Source: Bullera alba (lineage: Eukaryota > Basidiomycota > Tremellomycetes > Tremellales > Bulleraceae). From it: 64,000 nt of DNA. The DNA lies in NCBI GenBank assembly GCA_001600095.1, contig BCIX01000001.1, positions 1,860,001 to 1,924,000 of the forward strand, in the 5' to 3' direction. The notes under the pieces were generated by a model. The model had not been told where the DNA came from. It saw nothing but the letters and a program-made list of their open reading frames with translations, and made no database searches. The position numbers and the translations under genes were made by a program. Position 1 is the stretch's first letter; every line of letters begins with the position of its first letter. Shown here piece after piece: positions 21,565 through 34,500 of the stretch.

Positions 21565-24500
21565 ATGATGGCCCCATCCGCTACCTCCGCCACACCAGCC
21601 AAGGCCGGTGCCTTCGACCTGGACTCTCTCTTCGTCGCCGACAAGGCTGCCAGAGACGAGGCCCAGCTCAGCCTCGCTACCGCCGCCAAGAAGGAGGGTG
21701 TCGAGTTCCTCGGCTCTGTTGGCTTCTGTGACGCCGTTATCAAGGTGAGTGAAAAATTTGACGACGCCGAACATTTTGGCCACTCTGAACGCTGCTAACG
21801 CGTTTTCAGGCTCTCAACGACAAGAAGAACACCTCTTCCCGAGAGGCCGCCTGCGCCGCCATCTCCACCCTTTGCGAGAACGGTGCCGCCCCATTCCTGG
21901 AGCCATACATTGTCTCGGACGCCCAGACGTCGCCATTCCCAGTTCTCCTCGAGACTTTTGCCGACAAGGTCGCCTCGGTCAAGGATGCGGCTCTTGCCGC
22001 CGTCAAGGCCGTTATCCAGACCATGAACCCATGGGCTACTTTCGTCATCCTGCCACCTATCCTTGAGCAGATCAAGACTGCCGGAAAATGGCAGATCAAG
22101 ACCGGATGTCTCGACGTCCTCCAGCAGCTCATCACTTCTGCCCCAGGACAGATTGGCCGAGCAATGCCCGACGTTATCCCAGTCCTCGCCGGAGCCGTCT
22201 GGGACACCAAGGCCGATGTCAAGAAGGCCGCCAAGGTTACTCTCGAGCGAGCCTGTAGTCTGGTCGAGAACAAGGATATCGAGAAGTTCATCCCCGCTTT
22301 GATCAAGTCTCTCCTTAACCCAATCGAAGAGGTCCCCAAGACCATCACCGTCCTTTCCGCCACCACATTCGTTTCTGAGGTTACTGCCCCAACAATCTCC
22401 CTCATCGCTCCTCTGCTCATCCGAGGTCTCGATGAGCGACCAACTGCCACCAAGCGAAAGGTTGCCGTCATTGCCGACAACATGTCGAAACTCGTCGATT
22501 CGGAGTACACTGTCCGACCTTTCTTGCCTCAGTTGCTCCCCCGACTGATCAAGACCGCCGAGACCATTGGTGACCCAGAGGCCCGAGCCGTCGCCAACCG
22601 AGCCGTCGCCACCCTGCGACGAATTGGTAAAGTGCCGCCCACTTCGGACGGTACCGACCTCCCACCACTCAAGGTCGCCGAGGGACCCCACCTCGCCACC
22701 AACCTCGTTGCCCTCGTCAAGAAGCACGGCAGCGCCACTGTCGAGCAGAGCAACCCAGGTCTCGCCTACGCTGGTGTTCTCTGTGCTTCGCTCGTCAACG
22801 CGCACAACTTCGACCAGCAGACTTGGGAGGCTACCATCCCCCAGTACATCAAGCTCGCTCTTCCCGCTTACGACTCTCTGCCAGCTGTCCGAGAGCTCTT
22901 GCAGAAGAAGGCCGACGAGGAGGAGACCGACGACGTCAAGTTCGCCGACGAGGAGGAGGGCGAGGACCTCTGTAACATTGAGCAGTTCAACTTGGCCTAC
23001 GGTGCCAAGATCCTGCTGCACCACGCCAACATGAGGCTCAAGCGAGGACACCGATACGGTCTCTGTGGCCGAAACGGTTCCGGTAAATCCACTCTCATGA
23101 ACGCCATCATCAACAACCAGGTCGATGGTTTCCCACCCCCAACCGAGGTCCGAACTTTCTACGTCCAACACGACATTGACGGTTCCGAGGCCGAGATCTC
23201 CATTATCGACTGGGTTCTTGCCGACAAGCGACTGCAGGCCAGCGAGACTGAGATCCGAGGCACCCTCGAGTCTGTCGGTTTCGACGAGCGAAAGCAGAAG
23301 GACTCTATCGGTTCGCTGTCTGGTGGTTGGAAGATGAAGCTCGCCCTTGCCCGAGCTATCCTGTTCAAGGCCGACATCCTCCTGCTCGACGAGCCCACTA
23401 ACCACTTGGATGTTCTCAACGTCGACTGGTTGATCAACTACCTCACCTCGCTCACCACCTGTACCTCGATCATCGTCTCGCACGACTCCGACTTCTTGAA
23501 CAGGACCATCACCGATGTCCTGCACTTGAACAACTTCAAGCTCAAGAGATACCCCGGTAACCTCGAGGCTTTCGTCGAGCACGTCCCAGAGGCCAAGGCC
23601 TACTACCAGCTCGACGTCCAGGAGGACTACCAGTTCAAGCTCCCCAACCCTCCTCTGCTCGACGGTGTCAAGACAAAGGAGAAGTCGCTGCTCAAGATGC
23701 GAGACGTTTCGTTCCAGTACCCAGGATCGGCCGTCCAGCAACTGTACGACATCTCTCTGCAGGTCTCCCTCTCGTCTCGAGTCGCCATTCTCGGTCCCAA
23801 CGGTTCCGGTAAATCCACCCTCGTCAAGCTCCTCACTGGAGAGACCGAGCCCAACTTGAAGGGTACCGTGTGGAAGCACCCCAACTTGGTCATTGGTTAC
23901 GTCGCCCAGCACGCTTTCCACCACATCGACAACCACCTCGACTCTACCCCTCTCGAGTACATGTTGTGGCGATACCAGACCGGTGAGGATCTGGAGGAGA
24001 TGCACAAGGCCAACCGAGTCATGACCGAGGAGGAGAAGCAGAAGATGGCTGAAGGTGCCACCGTCGTCAAGGAGGGTGTCAAGCGAATCATCGACGAGCT
24101 GGTCGCCCGAAAGAAGCTCAAGCAGTCTTACGAGTACGAGGTCTCGTTCAAGGGCATGTCCTCTGCCGAGAACATGTGGATCTCCCGAGACGAGCTGGTC
24201 ACCCGAGGTTTCGAGAAGAAGGTCATCGAGCTCGACACCCGAGAGGCTCAGCGATTGGGTCTCATGAGGCCTTTGGTTCGACGAGAGATCGAGAAGCACT
24301 TCGAGGACTTCGGTCTCGAATCCGAGTTCGTCTCGCACAACTCGATGAGAGGTCTTTCCGGAGGTCAGAAGGTCAAGGTCGTCCTCGGTGCCGCGACTTG
24401 GCGACGACCCCACGTCATCTGTCTCGACGAGCCAACCAACTATCTGGACCGAGAGTCCCTCGCCGCCCTCATCGCCGCCTTGAAGAACTTCGAAGGTGGT

Positions 24501-24851
24501 GTCCTCATCATCACCCACAACCGAGAGTTCTCCGAGTCGATCTGTTCCGAAGTCTGGGCTATGAGCGATGGTCGATTGATCGCCTCGGGCCATAACTGGG
24601 TAGCGTCTGATCCCCGTTGTTTTTTGACACTTGCTGACATTTGGACTTAGGTCGAAGGCCAAGGATCCGGTGACCGAATCGACAAAAAGGCCGGTGACGA
24701 GGAGGAGGTCGAGTACGACGCCCTTGGTAACCCAATCATCAAGGCCAAGAAGGAGAAGAAGAAGTCTGCCGCTGAGCTACGAAAGGCCAAGAAGGACCGA
24801 ATGGCCCGACGAAAGAGAGGAGAGGAGGTCTTCACCGACGAGGAGCTATAA
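21565..24851 (+). CDS. TEF3: Translation elongation factor 3 (eEF3), ABC-F ATPase
   Basis: A 1,056-aa protein from three exons (21565-21744, 21810-24599 and 24651-24851; 3,171 nt). eEF3 is a fungal ribosome-bound ATPase that helps release E-site tRNA during elongation. The first third is a HEAT-repeat region. Then come ABC domain 1 (Walker [10 protein letters not shown], signature [14 protein letters not shown], Walker [12 protein letters not shown]) and ABC domain 2 (Walker [10 protein letters not shown], a chromodomain-like insertion beginning [17 protein letters not shown], signature [14 protein letters not shown], Walker [12 protein letters not shown]). The tail is lysine-rich ([16 protein letters not shown]). 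Two in-frame ATGs start the protein (MM); the first is at 21565. Codon use is extremely biased, with CGA for nearly all arginines, showing high expression. The last intron uses a GTAGCG donor. Confidence 0.97.
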
Positions 24852-25320
24852 GCCGCTTGGCTCCCCTTTCGTCTCCGGGTTCTCGTGTCTGCTCAACTGT
24901 GTATTTAATGATTTCTCCTTTGGATTAGATGGTATTCTCCTGCCAAACCTCCCTGCATTCTGGTCCGTACCATACATACCATGTCATAGTAGGATCCTTA
25001 TGCACTCTCTGAACGATACTGGCAGTGTAAGAGATGATGAGATCGAGATAAGGATGCATGCATGGGTGGCAAATTTCGGGAAAACCTCTGTCGGAAATCG
25101 CCGCCGCGGTGGACGGTCAAAAGACATGCCGTCGGATAAACTGTTGGTGATTGAGACGGTCGGTTCTTCGACCGTTGTGGACGTCGAGAAGCGAGAAGCA
25201 AGAGAAGCCATAGACGGTTTGTCTTGGAGTACATATAGTGACCACGAGAGATGTAGCTTCTTACCACACACCGTCTCCAGCTGCAAAATTGCTTGAACGA
25301 TCTGCAAGACACTAATCAAT
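24852..25320. other. Intergenic region after EF3
   Basis: It holds the EF3 3'UTR and the promoter of the next plus-strand gene. No gene is supported. Confidence 0.4.
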
Positions 25321-27348
25321 ATGGAACGCACGCAACAACTCCCTCCCGTGGTGGAAAGATTCGTGCGAAAGGCAGAAGCGAGTAAACCGGAACTCCATAT
25401 CATCGTCCAGAAACCTCTTGGCCTGGTCAGAGCTGAGAAGAGTGACGAGGCCCTGTTGGGCTGGAAGGCCGTGGATGATGGTAAAGTTGAAGATCAGAAA
25501 GTGATGAAGGCGGGAGATTCGATCATCATAGATTTCGGTGAGTTCATTGTCTTCAAGTACTTCTAGGGGTTCGGCACACTGAAGGCGATAGGTGGACATC
25601 GGACTGGTCATTTCTCGTTCGATCTCGTTCCTTACAAGTTCCGAAGAGAGCCCAATGACTCTCCTTGCCGGTGAGCACGGCAGTGATCTAGATACAGGCC
25701 GGGCTCTGACCGTGAAATAGATTGAGATTGGTGTTTGGAGAGATCCTCAACGACGTCGCAGAGGACCTATACCCCTACGATGCCTGGTTGAGCGAGGCCT
25801 GGCTGCCAGATGAGATTATCAAGTAAGCATATTCAGACTGCCATACTGGGCGTAGGTGGAAGGCTGGATACTGACAGACTACCAGTGTCGACTTCCTACC
25901 CCAGGCGGTGCACATCTCGAGGCGACACGCATTCCGCTTTGTTAAATTCCAGGTCATTGCTGTCTCGAGGAACTACGGTGTGAAGTGGGTGATCATCGTC
26001 AAATGGCTCTTCTACTCTCCGGGTGTCTGCTAACGGTACTGTAGGGTGGAGAACCCTCTCGCTCATGCTGTCTCGTCTGCGCCGACCGAGGATCCCCCTA
26101 CGCTCAGTTTCAGTAAAGCCGGATCGACCCTGTCCGACGACAAGAAGCAAATGCTGAGGAAGATAGACACGGCATCGCTGCTCACCCTGAGGAACTGCAT
26201 GCAGACAGTCTACGAAGATGGCCCTAGGCGAGATCTACGGTTATGGTGAGTCATCCGCTCTAGCACATATACTGACCATGTCAGGATTGGTGACCTCCGA
26301 TTACAAGCCTTGACCAACTACGAAACCTTCGGCGATCTGGCCTTAGCCAAGCGATGCCTATACCTCTTCGCCGCGACGCCTTTCAACGACGAGGGACTGC
26401 TACCGGCATGCTGCTACGAGAAGCCCGAGATCCTCTCCGGCGGTAATGCCATTCGAGACTTCTCCCAAATCTACGCAGCAGCCCTGTTCGACTATGTCAA
26501 AGCTTCTGGCGACGTCGAGACAGGCTTAGAGCTCTTGTCAGTTGCCCTGAAACAGTTCGAGCTGTCGCTCCGGGAGCTGGATCCCAAAACTGCGTTATAT
26601 ATCCCCAACGAGAGCGATCAGATGGCCGAAGTGGATGATCCTTCCAAGATATGGCATTTCCTCGACTGTGAGTCAGTCTTGAGGTCTTGAGGTGTCAAGC
26701 TGATCAGAATAGGGCAAGATGAGCTCGACAAAGCAACTGCCAGTCACTGTGTCATTATTTTTGGTCTCCGAGCACTACTTGCACTGAGCCAGACACTCAA
26801 GGTGGACACTCCCACCGTCAAGACGCCTCTACGTGGTGAGGAGCTCGCCATCACGGAAGTCATCGAGGTCATGGTCCAATCAGCACGGAAACACTTGTTC
26901 GACTCCGAGCTCAAGACGTTCATCTCTGGACCGAACAAGCAGATCAGCTGGGCAGCCAACGCTTGGGCCGTCATGGCGGATGTTCCGGAATCCAAGGCTC
27001 AAGCAGCTCAAGCCCTCACAGTGGCCTATACCGACGACAAATCAATCATTGGAGTCACGCCTTATCTCCACCACTACCTCTGCGAGGCGTTCATCCTAGC
27101 TGGCTTGGAAGACATGGCCGTTCAGCACATCCTGTCCTACTGGGGTTCGATGGTCACCGCCGGCGCCGAGACGTTCTGGGAGGCTTGGGACCCAAAGAGG
27201 CCAAAGTTCTCGCCGTACGGTGATCTGCACTCGAATTCGTGAGTACACCTGATTGTGCAACCGACAGCAGTAGCTGATGATGCTCAGCTTCTGCCATGCT
27301 TGGTCGTGTACACCATCCCTCTTGCTCAGGCGACTTGGATATGCTTGA
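25321..27348 (+). CDS. GH78-like alpha-L-rhamnosidase (six-hairpin glycosidase), apparently cytosolic
   Basis: Eight exons (25321-25537, 25592-25670, 25721-25822, 25886-25984, 26045-26245, 26285-26667, 26713-27238 and 27288-27348) total 1,668 nt, a 555-aa protein. An N-terminal beta-sandwich region leads to an (alpha/alpha)6 barrel with EDGPRRDLRLWIGDLRLQAL, corresponding to the D-x-x-x-R-x-x-R-x-x-W-x-G-D catalytic segment of family 78. LLPACCYEKP, DFSQIYAAALFDYVKASGD and, near the end, AETFWEAWDPKRPKFSPYGD then CHAWSCTP match the expected later barrel motifs; the Glu in TFWEAW is the likely catalytic base. There is no signal peptide, which is unusual for fungal rhamnosidases acting on plant pectin and suggests use of imported glycosides. 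Substrate is inferred, not shown. Confidence 0.85.
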
Positions 27349-28159
27349 GAGAGTGGGTAGTGGAGATTTAGCAATGACCGAGGAGGAGGCGCTGCGCCGA
27401 GCGCCCTGCATGTGTGAAAGGAACCGAGAGGAACAAGAGGCTGAGGAACCACCCTAAAAAGTTGCCCGATCAAGCGGTGCATTTATCCCTGAAGCTCCGA
27501 TGTCTCGGCTGAATATCCTCTCGGGACAAGATGTTTCAATGACGACTTGGTTGTATTGTCTGTCTGTATGCTACGCAGATTGGGTGACTACATGCATGTC
27601 TCAGAGCAACTGAGGACGTCGAGCGCCAGAGGAGTACGGGCGGGCGTGAAGAGGACAATATAATGCAGAATGAGGAGAGTGGGCTTCTGAAACTCATGTC
27701 CACGTTGCCCATTTGGCGTTTCATCACCGCCGAAAATGAGAAAATAGACACGATGTCCCCACGCTTCTTTCTGCGCCCGTGCGTCGGAGCCTTTGATCGA
27801 CCTCGGTCATAAATTGCGGATAGTGCGGATCACGGACAGTCACGGACAAAGGACAAGAGAGGTCATGTCGACTGTCCGTCAGTCCAGGCCGTCAGCGAGA
27901 TCCAAGGGAGGTCAGGGCGGAGGGAGGCGGTGGAAGGGCAGGCAGGAATTAGGGTGGGCCCGGTGTCCGTATGGGAATCCGGTCGAGACACGGCATGTCA
28001 GAGTCATACCTTACGAAGTGTATGTCATATGTAAACGAGTCTGAGTGTTGAAACTTGTAGAAGAGATGTCACACCAGACTCTCTTTCATCACACTGTACT
28101 GCACTCTTCACTGTCACTTCTCCCACCTGCCTGCTGTCGATATCTATCACTTCAATACC
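27349..28159. other. Intergenic region (about 0.8 kb)
   Basis: No supported gene. GA/AG-rich around 27890-27950. It includes the promoter of the secreted-protein gene that starts at 28160. Confidence 0.45.
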
Positions 28160-28755
28160 ATGCTGTCTTTCGTGTATACCCTCGCCGTCCTGCTCGCCTC
28201 GTGTCTCCTCACCTCGGCGGCACCGCTCAAGACGCAGCACGAGTACTACCCCTGGAACCCGGTCATGTTCAATTCATTCCCCAAGCACATCAACGCGGAT
28301 TCAGAGATCACGCTATCGTGGAAAGGCGGGTCTGGGAAAGGATATGTGAGTCGGTCTACAGTGGAAACGAACTGGAAGAGCGGTTGCTGACGTGTGTTTC
28401 ATAGGAAGTCTACTACGTACCCCAATTTGATGGACCTGGCGCGTACCAAGTGAGCCTAGTCCTGCATGCTGCTGTCTGCCGCAGTCCTTGTAGAGCCAAT
28501 TACTGATCAGATATCAGAGCGTAGACATTGCAACGACAACTCAGCACTCGATTAAGTGGAAGACACCTCACAAAGGCTCATACCCTGCAGACACTAGCTT
28601 GTGAGTGATACGCAAGCGCATTGATAGGGAAGCATCATTCCTGACATTGTTGCAGCGTTATCGCAGTCAGGGATCTTACGGAAGGCTCCGGAGCAGTGTG
28701 GTACGATCTGACGGGGAGAGTGCCGTTCGTGCAGTCAAGTGCCAGGATATCATAG
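28160..28755 (+). CDS. Small secreted protein with Kre9-like beta-sandwich features
   Basis: Four exons (28160-28345, 28405-28449, 28518-28600 and 28656-28755; 414 nt) encode 137 aa. The signal peptide MLSFVYTLAVLLASCLLTSA is followed by a mature protein beginning APLKTQHEYYPWNPVMF. The segment ITLSWKGGSGKGYEVYYVPQ resembles the 'xxxSWxGG...YEVxYxxQ' strand pattern of the Kre9/Knh-like immunoglobulin-like domain. There is no GPI tail and no cysteine in the mature protein, so it is probably a soluble secreted single-domain protein. An alternative acceptor seven bases upstream of exon 3 (CAG at 28510) would break the frame. Function unknown. Confidence 0.8.
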
Positions 28756-28879
28756 ACGACTAGACGACGAGCGTGAACCTGCTCGACATACTGTATCCTT
28801 ATAATGACATGTGACGACTGTGATGACTACAATAATCTATCTGTAAACTGGTTCTACGACAGATCCGCTGACTCGTCTC

Positions 28880-31144
28880 TCACTGAGTTGCTCCGACCAG
28901 CTGATCGGCATCTACTACCTCTTCCACCTCATCCGGGAACGGAGCTGGAGCTTTCTGATCACTCCACCCTCTCCAGTCCCCTGCCCAACCGTCTTCCGCC
29001 CATCGCGGCAGAGGTGTTGCCCATTCTCCCAATTTTGGCGTGGTGTATCTCAGGGCGTGAAGGAAGATGAACAGTGTCTCTGGATCAGGATCGTCCGCTA
29101 CGGGGACGAAGCACTGCTGGCAGAATCCGGGGGGCAGGTAGACGGGGGGTTCTAAAGGCGTGACGTGTTCGTCGGGTATTGGATCGGGCAGTTTGGCTTT
29201 CTCAGTCAGACCTATCGCTTTGGGCACTCGAGGGTGTTCTTTGCGTTTTGGCTTAGAAATGGATGCTTCGCCGTCGATGTCTTGGGAAGTGGAAGGCGTC
29301 GTGGCTCCAGAGTCCATTTCGTCTTGCGCCTCTTTTGCTCGGAAGATCACTTCCTTCCACCTATACGGTCGTCAGTACAGACCAGAGTCGGGGGATACGA
29401 GGCTCACTTGACCCAGTCCTCGATCTCGTCCTTCTGCTTCCTCAGCTTCGCGATAATATTCCTCGCCTGCGTGCTCAACCGGATAGGACTCGTCAGATCG
29501 ATATTGGCAAATTCCCTGTCGTTTAAGTCGACTTCTACGGGCTTGGCTTTTGGCGGATTTAACTTTTCATCACCTTTTCGCCAAGGTCTCTTCTGCTGTC
29601 CTAGCTTGGGTGTCTCGCCATCCGCGCCTTCGGCTATCGTCATCCCGTCCAATCGCTGTGCGACTACCCTCGACGCGAGAGCCATCTCAGACGACATACT
29701 GTCGGCGTGGGGAACCAGCTCGACGCCACCTTTGCCGAGATGAGGACCCCAGATCGCCGTTTGAGAGTATAGCGGGTCGTTGGCTATAGGGTGGCCTAAG
29801 TATTGCAGGTGTACTCGGATCTGGTGCGCTAGGAGCTATCAGCACTCGGAAGTGCTAGCGACACGTGCAAGACTTACTCCTGCCCGTCAATGGTCGACCT
29901 GAGGGACATCAGCTGTGTAAAGGCGATAATTCATCTGGCTCACAATGTAGTATGCTCTGGTCTCTTTCAGCATCATATGATAGCCGCTTGAACATTGTCT
30001 TCGCTTCCTGAAAGCTGGTCAGAGACAGCTTGGGTCTCTTACCTACCTTGCCCTCGGGTGTGATGATGACCAGACCCATCTGCCTATCCACCGTTAAGAG
30101 CGGTTTGTCGACAATGACCACTCCGCTGCAAGGGAGTCAGCATGGCGATCCCCAACAGATGGCCACTCGCGACACTGACTCACTCTGGGAACTTGCCCTT
30201 ACACCTCGCAACGTATTCCTTCGTGATACGACCTTCGATAAACTCATTTGCCAGTTCTCTCGACGAGGCGGATGTCAGAGCGAGGATCATCAATCCCGAC
30301 GTCAGCCTATCCAGCCGGTTGACAGCTTTATACCGGCGTTAGCGGCGTCCCGTCGATAGGAGGAGTCGTGCCGAAGGAGTACTCACAGAAGCACTTGATG
30401 CCATGATCTGATTTCATGATCTCGAGGACTGTATGCCGGAAGTATCGGCCTGTAGCGTGGACTGGCTATTCATTCGCGTAAATCAACACACACTCTCCAC
30501 GCATTGGCATCGCCTTTGCACTGACCAGAGAGCCAGGCTTGGACACCATCACAAAGCCTTTCTCCTTGTCGACATGTAGTACCAATATTGGATCGTTTGT
30601 GACTGGTGGTTCGTGTCTGTGAACAGTGTTGCTGGTGCACAAAGATCAATACCCGTCCGACAATGACTACTCCATCTGCAGCTCCCACTCACTCTATCCT
30701 GTCGCCATCTCTGAGGATGAAATCTGGCGGTGCTACGACACCATTCACCCTCGTCACACCAGACTCCAGCGCATGCTTCTACGTTATGTGTCAGCCGAGC
30801 ACTATTCGACTGGTTTCGTCAGCTAGCTCTACACGCACGTAGTAGTCTACGGATCTATCCCTAAATTCGGTTGAAATGACCTCTAGCAACCGTCTGCCTA
30901 TCCAACGATTCTTGACGAACGTTCTATATGGCCACCAGTACGGCTTTAGATATCGAAGGCGAGGATCCTGACCATTCGGGTATAGCTTCTCCGGCTTGTC
31001 TACCTCGCTGGCATCTGGCTCCTTTTCTAAGGCGTCGACTCCACCGGTGGCTTCAATAGTTGAAGGACCAGCGTCTTCGACTGGAGCGATTGCCCTTGGC
31101 GCCGATGGGCCGGCAGCGGGGGTTCCAGTTGGTTCAGTGCTCAT
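28880..31144 (-). CDS. RluA-family tRNA pseudouridine synthase (Rib2/Pus9/Pus8-like)
   Basis: A multi-exon gene for a pseudouridine synthase that modifies U32 of tRNAs in its yeast relatives. After a low-complexity N-terminus the sequence [20 protein letters not shown] matches the start of Rib2/Pus9 proteins. An S4-like segment follows ([20 protein letters not shown]), then [17 protein letters not shown]. The catalytic motif is [16 protein letters not shown], with the essential Asp in RLDRLTSG, and the C-terminal part of the fold has [21 protein letters not shown] roughly 250-residue extension follows with [20 protein letters not shown] and a Cys pair in FCQQCFVP before a conserved [20 protein letters not shown] see no CMP/dCMP deaminase zinc motif, so the riboflavin-pathway activity of yeast Rib2 is probably absent. 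Asn replaces the common His before RLD, as in the yeast Pus9/Rib2 branch. Confidence 0.9.
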
Positions 31145-31559
31145 GTCCGCGGAGTCTGCTCCAAGCTGGGGTCCTTGCGGGAAGTGCTGATTGGTCAGTC
31201 GAGCAAAGTGTAGTTAAACAAGTCGATCAACGTCCTCTGCAAGTGGACGCTCGAAAATCTCGACAACATGGGGTCCCCACACGCAACCAACATGAGGTCA
31301 GGAGGGATTCACCTGCAGACCTCCGCTGACTGGTGACTCGACATCGCAGGCGACATTATATACATGCTTGTTCATTATGAGCTCTGCTCGGGTCACTTGG
31401 CTCCTTGTTGGGGTATATGCGTTGTCTATAAGAGTCCTCGTGTAATAGCTGTCTGATCGTCCTGTTCTGATTGTCCCTAATTACCGTGAAAGAAAGGAGA
31501 AAGTCAAAGGTCCGTACTTGAATTAAGCATGAGAGTGATGCACTCGAGCAGTCGGTCTG
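31145..31559. other. Intergenic region upstream of the pseudouridine synthase
   Basis: About 415 bases containing the promoter of the pseudouridine synthase gene and the 3'UTR of the next minus-strand gene. No separate gene is supported. Confidence 0.4.
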
Positions 31560-34500
31560 CTAATGCGCAGACACCACTGGAGCACTTTGAATGCCCTGGG
31601 TGTGTATCGTGTCGTCACTGCCCTCCCTCATTGGCGGCGATGGAAAGTCGAGCTTCTCCACGTCGTTCTCCTTCCTCGACCCCTCTTGCAAAGACATCGC
31701 TTCCATTTCCCCGGCTTCGCTGGTGAAGGGACTAGAGTGATCGCCGGTCCTTGAACTGTCGGTCCGATCGGAGAACGTATTGGTGTTCGAGTACGAGACG
31801 CTAGATGAGTCCACCGAACCCGCATCGCCGGCCATAGCTGGAGATCCATGCTGTGCGTCGAGTTGGTTCGCCACGCTAGTGGGTCGAGACTGAGTGGAGC
31901 TCAGGTCTGGCGATTTGGGCATTGGTCTTGGTCCTCGAACGGAAAGACTCGTTCGCCTCGTGGACGAAGAAGGCGAAGCGCCTCGACTTGGAGCTTGGCC
32001 GAATTCACCGACCGTGGCGTCTTTCGATAGCGAAGAGGCCAGCGTCGGCTTCGCGGTGAGCGAGCGCTCCGACGCGGTTCTATACAAGGGACTGCCGTTG
32101 GTCGAGTGGAACGACTGCGGAGACGTGAATGCCGATCCGTTGACTATCGGCGAGCCCGTGTTCGGCCCCCGAGATGATGACCGCGGCGGAAGATCGGATA
32201 ATGGATCCGGAGAGCCATTCAGCGATGCGATCCTTTTTGGGGGCGTGCTGAATTGGGCATTTGTGACTGGGACGTCTGATACGGGCTGAGCCTGCTGTTG
32301 GACGGCACTCGCCTTGGGAGGAGTAGCGGGAAGGGTTGGGAGAGGGGGCTGTCTCGATTGCGAAGGTCCAGCTACCTGGGAACTTCCAATCCTCGGCGTG
32401 GACGAAGTCTTGCTATCACCTCCAAAGGATGATAACCGCTTCTTCAAAGTGCCAAACATGCCCAACTTGACTCTTGCCTGTGGTCCCGTTTGTCCATGGT
32501 TGATGCCTGGTGCGGGTTTGCTGGAACCAGCTTGCGCCGCGGTCGAGGACGGTTGCCTTGGTAGCATCGGAGCGGCTTGAGGCGCGGAGTTTGGCTTTGG
32601 GGCTGGCATTGGTGGTTTTGATGCTTGAACAGGCAAGGAGTTGTGAACAGGCGAAGCCATCGACGGCTGATGCTCTTTCGGCATCGAGGTCGGCAATGGC
32701 GGAACACCGTTTTCGCCGGGGACCGCGGTCATCGGGCCGCTGCTCGAGGCCGCTATTGACGACATGCTGGTACTCGTCGATGTGCTCGCCGTTCTTGACT
32801 TGATCGAACCAGCACTTTTCGAAGCTCGTCGTTCGGCCTTTACCCGTTCCTTCTCCCGCTTCGCATCCTCTTTCGCTTTGACCTTGGCCTCCTTTTCCCT
32901 CTTCTTCGCTGCCTCCTTATCGGCTTGCCTCTTCAGCTCGTCCTGCCGGGCTTTGGCCGCCCGCTCCTTCTGTGATCGCGCCAGATCTGCTTTGGCCTTT
33001 TCCTTTGCCTCTTTCTCCGCCGCTTTGGCCTCTTTGGCCAGTTGTTTCGAGCTCTTCTTGCTCGTTGGCTCAGCGGCAGGAATAGACACAGCTGGTGCGA
33101 CGGCAGGGACTGATGTTGTTGGCGTTTGTGCTGGTGTCGAGTCTGCCTTTGTTGGCGTGGGGATATCACTGGGCACACTGCCTTGACTCAAAGGCGAGGG
33201 ATTAACGGGTACCGATGTGATAGCGGCTGCCGCTGGAGGACTCGTCCTGGGTGACAGGGTATTGTCCAAAGCTCGGGCTGGAGGCGAGGCGCCTTCAGGC
33301 AGGAATGATTCGGGCGAAGTACCCAACTCGTCAATGGGGGGCGAGACATCGGTCCGTGTGGCGAGCGATGTCGACGTGGTGTTGGTGGAAGCGGATCCGT
33401 AGGGTTTGTTGTAATGCTACTCTGTCAGTATCGGATGGACCAAACTATGACTCACCTCTCCGCCATCCAGAGACCATCTTCCCATCCCCGAGCTCTTGGA
33501 CATTGGCGCTCGCGACATTGACATGGATGATCGATTTCTGGGTAAGCCCAACGCTGGATCGTAGAGCATTGTACTGCTTCTCCTCTTTTCCTCAGCCACT
33601 GCAAGATTACCCTGTGCACCGAGACCATTTCCAAGCATCGCCGCAATCGCATAACCACCTTCTCTCGGAGCTAGGGTGCTAAGGAAATCCCGAGAGTAGT
33701 ACGTCGAGGGTGGTTTGGCGCCGTTGTTGAGACTCAATGTCGACTTGTTCTTCCCGTGCAGATTGTGCGAAGCTAATGAGGTCGAGGACGAATTTGTGGA
33801 ATGAACAAACACCTGATCTTGACCTCCTACAGGCGAGACCGGAGTCGACTGCGAGATGACAGCGGCTTTGGGAGTGGTAGCTGGGATCTCAATGACAGAT
33901 TGCCGAGAGTTTTTGCGACTCCTTGACATTCTCTTTGAGCCATTTTTGAGCGACGACATACTGGTGACCGACCGAGACATCGTGGGAGGGGTATACGCTT
34001 CTTCGGCGGGTACGGCGGGCCCTGAAATATCAGCAATGTCGACACGAGTCAACTCACAAATGACTTCTCCGGGCAGACCACCTTGATACGTCTTCTCTAA
34101 CCGGGTACTCATCCGCCTGACCGTGTCGAGGGGTCTCTCGGCAGCATTCCTCATCGGATTGCTCATATCGGCAATGGGCCCTGCCTTGCCCTCGTGATCG
34201 AGATTCCACAACTCCTCACTGGTGAGACTGCTGAGATCCTGACTACTCGCGATCGACGACCGTGATGAGCTGCCACCGTTTCTCCTCCTGAAAGCGGGTT
34301 GCGGCAGCATCAACGTCGGGTCATCTGCCAATGCCATGCCAACGGGCGACTCCTCCGACTGATCCTGTACCGAGGTCATGGCCAGACCTTTGTGTCTGCG
34401 GGTTGAAGGCGTGCCTTTTGGTGTCTCGGCGATTGTAGACGTTTGCGAGTGGATCGTGGCAGAGATGGATGAGGTGTAGGAAGGGGATCGACCGCGACCA

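Noticed and set aside
21795..24662. A 955-codon open frame antisense to elongation factor 3
   Set aside because: It lies exactly opposite the EF3 exon; the strong codon bias (few codons giving antisense stops) explains the openness. The protein is repetitive Leu/Val/Gly/Asp-rich with no family resemblance, and EF3 is certain on the plus strand.
15749..28755. A biosynthetic gene cluster linking secreted proteins, Gfo/Idh oxidoreductase and GH78 enzyme
   Set aside because: The interval also contains EF3, intergenic gaps exceed 2 kb, and there is no backbone enzyme, transporter or pathway regulator; proximity alone does not support a cluster.
28880..31144. Assignment as bifunctional Rib2 (riboflavin deaminase plus pseudouridine synthase)
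   Set aside because: The C-terminal extension lacks the HAE...PCxxC zinc motif of deaminases, so only the tRNA pseudouridine synthase function is supported.
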